A stretch of 43,863 nt of DNA from Pseudoselenomonas ruminantium (GTDB lineage: Bacteria; Bacillota; Negativicutes; Selenomonadales; Selenomonadaceae). Under the pieces are notes generated by a model that made no database searches, was not told the origin of the DNA, and worked only from the letters and a program-made list of their open reading frames with translations. The stretch lies in assembly GCA_015058625.1 (NCBI GenBank), contig SVCA01000014.1:1-43863 (forward strand). The letters run 5' to 3'. Below are positions 40,253 to 43,863 of this stretch, piece after piece. A program made the translations under genes and the position numbers. Numbering within the stretch: position 1 is the first letter of the stretch; each line of letters begins with the position of its first letter.

Positions 40253-40280
40253 AGCACAGGCGAATATATTCGCCTGTGCT
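40253..40280. terminator. Perfect palindrome after the YtxH-like gene
   Basis: 28-bp perfect palindrome (AGCACAGGCGAATA and complement), 28 bp after the stop. There is no T tract on the minus strand, so termination efficiency is unclear. Confidence 0.55.
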
Positions 40281-40307
40281 GAACTACTGAACTGCTATGA
40301 GTAACTA

Positions 40308-40724
40308 TTACGCTTCCGCCGTTTTAGGCTTCAAATCAGATAATGCCTGATTTAACGAATCTGACAAGTTATCCATCTTCTCTTTGAAATCCTGCACCCT
40401 GCTTTCCACTGTATCTGCCACTTCTTCCTTACTGGGTGCATCTGCCACCTGCGCTCGCAAGTCTGCAATGATTTCTTCGCCCTTTTCCTGCAAAGTCAAC
40501 TGAATCTTTTGCACCGACTCCTTTACCTGTGCATAGACCATTTCGCGCTCTTCGTCAGTGGTGCATTCGTCCAGCGCCCACTGCGCTTCATCACGGATAT
40601 CCTTCACCAACACTTCCAAAGCCTGCTCCGGGGTAACCTCAGCTTTTTCCACCGGCTTATCCTCTTCCATCAAATTTGCTAATAACCAACCGACAGCGCC
40701 ACCAACGACAAAATTCCAAAACAT
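40308..40724 (-). CDS. YtxH-like membrane-anchored coiled-coil protein
   Basis: 138 aa from the ATG at 40724, which has GAGGAGGAG 6 nt upstream; the 8 codons before it overlap that site. One Gly-rich N-terminal membrane segment (FWNFVVGGAVGWLLANLM, about 2-20) is followed by a long, charged, heptad-rich helix (about 40-130, VQDFKEKMDNLSDSLNQALSDL). This layout matches YtxH-type and similar stress-related envelope proteins, but no signature was identified. Its promoter carries palindromic box B. Confidence 0.7.
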   Translation of the reverse strand: MFWNFVVGGAVGWLLANLMEEDKPVEKAEVTPEQALEVLVKDIRDEAQWALDECTTDEEREMVYAQVKESVQKIQLTLQEKGEEIIADLRAQVADAPSKEEVADTVESRVQDFKEKMDNLSDSLNQALSDLKPKTAEA

Positions 40725-40770
40725 ACAAATCTCCTCCTCATTAAACAATCAATATCCTTTGACTGCTTAT

Positions 40771-40815
40771 ATTATACCGGGATTTTCGCATGTGTTGGTA
40801 TCCTGGCAGGCAACC
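40771..40815 (-). promoter_or_regulatory. Promoter with palindromic box B
   Basis: On the minus strand box GGTTGCCTGCCAGGATACC (40815-40797), 20 nt, then TATAAT (40776-40771). No -35 consensus. The leader down to about 40745 is closely similar to the one upstream of the 41733 gene. Confidence 0.65.
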
Positions 40816-40844
40816 TTGTAAAAATAATAGATACTCCCAGTGAT

Positions 40845-41699
40845 TTACTCTTCCTCTATAAAAGCATTATAAATATCCTGATAATACTTTATACCATCTT
40901 CATCATTATTCTGCATGCTTTGTTCCCATCTTCTCTGCGCAAAATTTAATAACCGCTCATCAATGCCAATAGGGATTTTGTACTCACGGGCGATTTGTAC
41001 TATTTCTTCTTCACTGGGTTCTCCAATTTCCTTCCCTGTCGTTTCCTCAATGTATCCCAATTCACCATTAGCTCTTTCAATGTCATCATCATCAACTGCA
41101 AAAGCTAAGCTTAGAAAATAGCTCGCTATCGCAGCATCCCATTTTTCTTCTTCTATGAACCCATAACCCCTGTCACGATAAAATCTTGCCAAATGCTGTG
41201 GCCGAAACACATATTTATAGGCTTCCTTAGCTTCACGATGCAAGCTTTCTATATCTCCCTGATTTCTGAAAATATTAATCCGTTCAAATCGCAAATCCAT
41301 TGAACATGGATTCCATTCCAGCCCCATTCGCAAAGTGTTTAAAGCCTGCTCAAATTCCCCCAGCTCTACCAATGCATAGCCACAATAATAATAGAGATCT
41401 GGTATTGGTTCAGTACGCCAAATTACATTTGGCGCTGTCTTGACACGTTTTTTATTCTTTTTACTCTTTGTGTTAATCCCCGACAGAAAGTTTATAAATA
41501 TTTCAAACTGAAACATTTCATCAAAAGCATAGTATTCTTCAAATCCATATACTTTAAATTTCTTGACCTTTTTAATTTCTTCTTTCAGCAACGCTACAGC
41601 TTCACTATATTCTTTCTTATCAAGCAAATCTTTCGCCTTATCACAAACAGTCTCAACATTCGAAAAGGCATTTGCTACTTCCTGATTACCATATAACAT
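40845..41699 (-). CDS. TPR-like repeat protein
   Basis: 284 aa from the ATG at 41699, with GGGGGAG 6 nt upstream; a GTG at 41714 lies inside that site. Helical repeat pattern with AKDLLDKKEYSEAVALLKEEI, YYCGYALVELGEFEQALNTLRMGLEWNP (a canonical TPR) and YGFIEEEKWDAAIASYFLSL. Soluble, no signal. It follows the Sel1-HPr-like gene by about 33 bp and is probably in its operon. Partner and role unknown. Confidence 0.75.
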   Translation of the reverse strand: MLYGNQEVANAFSNVETVCDKAKDLLDKKEYSEAVALLKEEIKKVKKFKVYGFEEYYAFDEMFQFEIFINFLSGINTKSKKNKKRVKTAPNVIWRTEPIPDLYYYCGYALVELGEFEQALNTLRMGLEWNPCSMDLRFERINIFRNQGDIESLHREAKEAYKYVFRPQHLARFYRDRGYGFIEEEKWDAAIASYFLSLAFAVDDDDIERANGELGYIEETTGKEIGEPSEEEIVQIAREYKIPIGIDERLLNFAQRRWEQSMQNNDEDGIKYYQDIYNAFIEEE

Positions 41700-41732
41700 G
41701 ACTATCTCCCCCACAATTCTAATATAATTTTA

Positions 41733-43241
41733 TTATTGTTCACCAAAACGATTTATAATCAACTTAGCCAAACTTCTGACAGCTTCTTCAGCATCTTCTC
41801 CGCTTGCCCATATCTCGATTTCCGTCCCTTTACTCATACCTAAAGATTCAATCATCAAGACATGCTTTGCATTCACTTTATGATTTCCCCTATGAATCTC
41901 TATATTAGAATCAAATCTATTTGCCATCCCTGCTAATATGGCAGCTGACCTTTCACATATTCCTGTGTAGTTTTTCACACAAACTGTAGATTTAGCTGTT
42001 TCTCCTTCCACAATGACCTCTGGTTCTTCTTCCATATTTTCTATATCAAGATTCCATTTGCCTTCTTTGACCATTTTGACCAGCATACGTTCTCCATCAA
42101 GTGAAGTGTTCAAACCGTTCCCAGAAAACATCGCCCTTTGTGCCAATCTCCATGCGGTTTCATAATCACCTTCATTACATGCTACCTCTGCCTCAGCCAG
42201 AAAATCCCTTTTCATGTTTTCTTCAAACCAGGTCCTTGAATAATCATCCTCTATATTGAAGAAGTCTAAACTATCTTCCAGTTCTCTCCCTAACCAATTT
42301 CTATGCTTCCATCGACAGATATCCTCCAGTTCTCTGTCTATCCCCCCAGGCTCATCAAAGCACAAATTTCCCATCTCCAACGCATAGATAGCATCTTTAG
42401 AGGACTCAGCCAAGGAATAATTATCATATGCCTCCCTCATACGCGCTCTACACTGACCGTAACCATAGTAGTATATATGTCCCAAAGTAAAAGCTGCCCA
42501 TCCATCACCGGCCTTGGTCGCACTTCTCAGCCATCTCATTTCCTTTCTCAACTTAAGATCTCTGTTTTTCTTGCCCTCTTCTGCTAAAGTACCCGCCATG
42601 TATTCCCTGCCAATGCGTCCAATCAATTCCATCCTACTTCTCTGCACAATCCTGTCCAGCCAGAGCGTATACCTCTTGTTTAAGTCATCTGCATATGCCT
42701 CCCTGGCCTTCTTCATATAGGAGCGTGCTTTTTCTTCGTCTTTTGCCGAACAAAGCGTGCCTTTTTCATAGACCTTTCCCAGAAAGACCATCGCCTTCAC
42801 ATCACCAGCAGCTGCCTGTTTCTCTTTTCCTTTGATTATCTGGGGAAACTCCTTAAAAAGCCCTACCTTTCCATACAGTTCTTTACATTTTTTGTCATAA
42901 ACCCGCTTCATCCTTTTAATCCAGTCATCCGTCTTTGATGATACAACAGCCTCTGACTTTAGCGAAAAACCTTTCCGCCACCACCGATAGGGCACTTTAC
43001 GGACTGTCCATTCCGGCTCCCTGCTTGCCATCGCCAATATCCCCTGCTGCGTGCAGCCCTCTGCCACTTCCTCAGCAAGCTGCCCCATTTGCGGATTCTG
43101 CTGTGCCTTTTCCAGCTCCTCATCAAGATTATATTTTTTGCGAATATCTACAAAGCCCTGCATACATTCGCTGACGAATCTTTCTTCGTCAAAAGCTGTA
43201 TCTTTATCAGACTGGAAAGACGGCTGCTTAGTAGTTGTCAT
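41733..43241 (-). CDS. Sel1/TPR-like repeat protein with a C-terminal degenerate HPr domain
   Basis: 502 aa from the ATG at 43241 (AGAGGAG 8 nt upstream; a GTG at 43250 is inside that site). Residues about 15-300 are the helical region shared with the 38953 protein, including Sel1-like GDVKAMVFLGKVYEKGTLC and GDGWAAFTLGHIYYYGYG. Residues about 418-500 follow the HPr fold: TVCVKNYTG, helix AAILAGMANRF, strand IEIHRG, KVNAKHVLMIESLGMSKGTEIEIWASGEDAEEAVRSL. At the position of phosphorylated His15 is C429 (GICERS against GLHARP), and at Ser46 is H460. It therefore cannot act as a normal PTS phosphocarrier; a binding or regulatory role, as for B. subtilis Crh, is plausible. Confidence 0.75.
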   Translation of the reverse strand: MTTTKQPSFQSDKDTAFDEERFVSECMQGFVDIRKKYNLDEELEKAQQNPQMGQLAEEVAEGCTQQGILAMASREPEWTVRKVPYRWWRKGFSLKSEAVVSSKTDDWIKRMKRVYDKKCKELYGKVGLFKEFPQIIKGKEKQAAAGDVKAMVFLGKVYEKGTLCSAKDEEKARSYMKKAREAYADDLNKRYTLWLDRIVQRSRMELIGRIGREYMAGTLAEEGKKNRDLKLRKEMRWLRSATKAGDGWAAFTLGHIYYYGYGQCRARMREAYDNYSLAESSKDAIYALEMGNLCFDEPGGIDRELEDICRWKHRNWLGRELEDSLDFFNIEDDYSRTWFEENMKRDFLAEAEVACNEGDYETAWRLAQRAMFSGNGLNTSLDGERMLVKMVKEGKWNLDIENMEEEPEVIVEGETAKSTVCVKNYTGICERSAAILAGMANRFDSNIEIHRGNHKVNAKHVLMIESLGMSKGTEIEIWASGEDAEEAVRSLAKLIINRFGEQ

Positions 43242-43285
43242 ACCCTTCACTCCTCTTTAACAACTAATATCCTTTGATTGCTAAG

Positions 43286-43330
43286 ATTATACCGCGATTT
43301 TCACCTAAGCTGGTATCTTAACAAGCAACC
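43286..43330 (-). promoter_or_regulatory. Promoter with palindromic box C
   Basis: On the minus strand box GGTTGCTTGTTAAGATACC (43330-43312), 20 nt, then TATAAT (43291-43286). Same geometry as box B, and the leader after the -10 is also conserved (AAAGGATATT). Confidence 0.65.
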
Positions 43331-43465
43331 TTGAAAATTTATTTGATTTACGCCAGACACAAGCCTATTTGCTTAATGAACATGATCCATCTGAGAATAT
43401 AGCCCCGTGCATTGCCCAGAAAAACAATCGTGTTTACAACTAACTCCTACGCTCTTGCTTAACAG

Positions 43466-43498
43466 GAAAAGCACAGGCTCAATCATCCTGTGCTTTTC
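43466..43498 (-). terminator. Terminator after the small Cys-rich gene
   Basis: GAAAAGCACAGG/CCTGTGCTTTTC stem with a 9-nt loop and T4, 18 bp after the stop on the minus strand. Confidence 0.75.
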
Positions 43499-43515
43499 AG
43501 TTATATAATATACAT

Positions 43516-43728
43516 CTAAAGATTATCAATCTTACATTCATACTTCGTACAACCAAAGAAACCTTCCGTTTCAGTGTTACGCTTAAGGCACAACCGCTTT
43601 GCTCTAGTATCATACTCCCAAATGCCAATATTCGGAGCCTTGGGACGAATACAGGAATTAGTCGGGTCATACCAATGGCGGCAAAAGGCACATTTTCTCA
43701 TTTTACTGTTTAAGCTGAACTGCTCCAT
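43516..43728 (-). CDS. Small cysteine-rich protein, putative metal-binding
   Basis: 70 aa with six Cys: C13, C16 (CAFC), C26, C47, C60 and C65. The pairs suggest a zinc or iron-sulfur site, and several aromatic residues lie between (HWYDPTNSC, GIWEYD). AAAGGGAAGAG lies just before the ATG, and a good terminator follows. An overlapping frame at 43497-43691 is rejected. No family recognised. Confidence 0.65.
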   Translation of the reverse strand: MEQFSLNSKMRKCAFCRHWYDPTNSCIRPKAPNIGIWEYDTRAKRLCLKRNTETEGFFGCTKYECKIDNL

Positions 43729-43787
43729 ACTCTTCCCTTTTACTTTCTAATTATACCTTTTAATCTTTTAAAAAAGGTAGCCTACTA

Positions 43788-43863
43788 TGTAGAGACCCCC
43801 ATAAGTTAGACCAAGGAATCTAACTTATGGGGGTCTTTTTATGGCAAAATATAGTGCAGAATT
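43788..43863 (+). mobile_element. Left end of an IS3-like insertion sequence
   Basis: Terminal repeat 43788-43812 begins TG and matches the terminus at 51-75. An exact 18-bp inverted repeat AGACCCCCATAAGTTAGA (43793-43810) with its complement (43819-43836), followed by T5, forms a terminator-like hairpin just before the transposase gene, a known way for ISs to block outside transcription. The element runs off the window. Confidence 0.7.
43841..43863 (+). CDS. Transposase OrfA, first codons only (partial)
   Basis: The frame starts MAKYSAE and is cut by the window end. The N-terminus and its place just inside an IS terminus fit the HTH OrfA of IS3-family elements. Only seven full codons are visible, so the family assignment rests mainly on context. 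Confidence 0.5.

Noticed and set aside
43497..43691. 64-codon minus-strand frame
   Set aside because: Out-of-frame shadow of the Cys-rich gene at 43516-43728, which has a proper ribosome binding site.

Overview
The window reads as chromosomal DNA of an anaerobic Negativicutes bacterium (diderm Firmicutes with an outer membrane). Selenomonadaceae such as Selenomonas, Mitsuokella or Megamonas fit best. This is an inference from gene content: a meso-diaminopimelate-type MurE (DNPR motif), a GlgC/GlgD glycogen locus with a GH13-GH77 fusion, a DUF1858 redox-disulfide protein and a YvyF-like flagellar-region protein. No 16S rRNA gene or other definitive marker is present.

Layout. (1) 1-75 and 43788-43863 are the ends of IS3-like elements with related terminal repeats, so both edges lie in insertion sequences. 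(2) 290-12394, minus strand, is a complete glycogen operon glgC-glgD-glgP-glgB-glgA-malQ covering ADP-glucose synthesis, chain elongation, branching, phosphorolysis and debranching/disproportionation. (3) 12749-14043 holds a small membrane protein, a Tat-exported amidase and a tRNA-Tyr/tRNA-Met operon. (4) 14117-27044, minus strand, is the division and cell wall (dcw) cluster mraZ-rsmH-ftsL / murE-murF-mraY-murD-murG-murC-ddl-ftsQ / ftsZ. It keeps canonical order but has no ftsI, ftsW, ftsA or murB. Terminators after ftsL and ftsQ split it into three units. (5) 27203-27536 is an intergenic array of three long hairpins with different but self-complementary stems and a conserved AAGCCT loop. (6) 27570-31956 holds two polysaccharide deacetylases, a DUF1858 protein, a secreted beta-helix protein behind a hairpin that would hide its ribosome binding site, and a zinc-ribbon flagellar-region protein. 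(7) From 32042, after tRNA-Pro and tRNA-Arg, the DNA becomes accessory and visibly more AT-rich. The 3' part of tRNA-Arg and its terminator are duplicated at 36229-36317, and tyrosine-recombinase relics follow both copies. Between the copies lie a truncated HTH/WYL-type regulator, two Rpn-family nuclease genes sharing a C-terminal module, and an excisionase-like protein. (8) 36592-43728 is a further accessory stretch. It holds two related small proteins, a metallophosphoesterase, a HAD-like phosphatase, two related Sel1/TPR-like proteins (one ending in an HPr-like domain without the phosphorylatable His and Ser), a TPR protein, a YtxH-like protein and a small Cys-rich protein. Three promoters here carry the same 19-bp palindromic box at about -41.

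The best candidates for undescribed biology are the hairpin family upstream of mraZ, the Sel1/HPr-like locus with its shared promoter box, and the leader ORF overlapping the ftsZ start.
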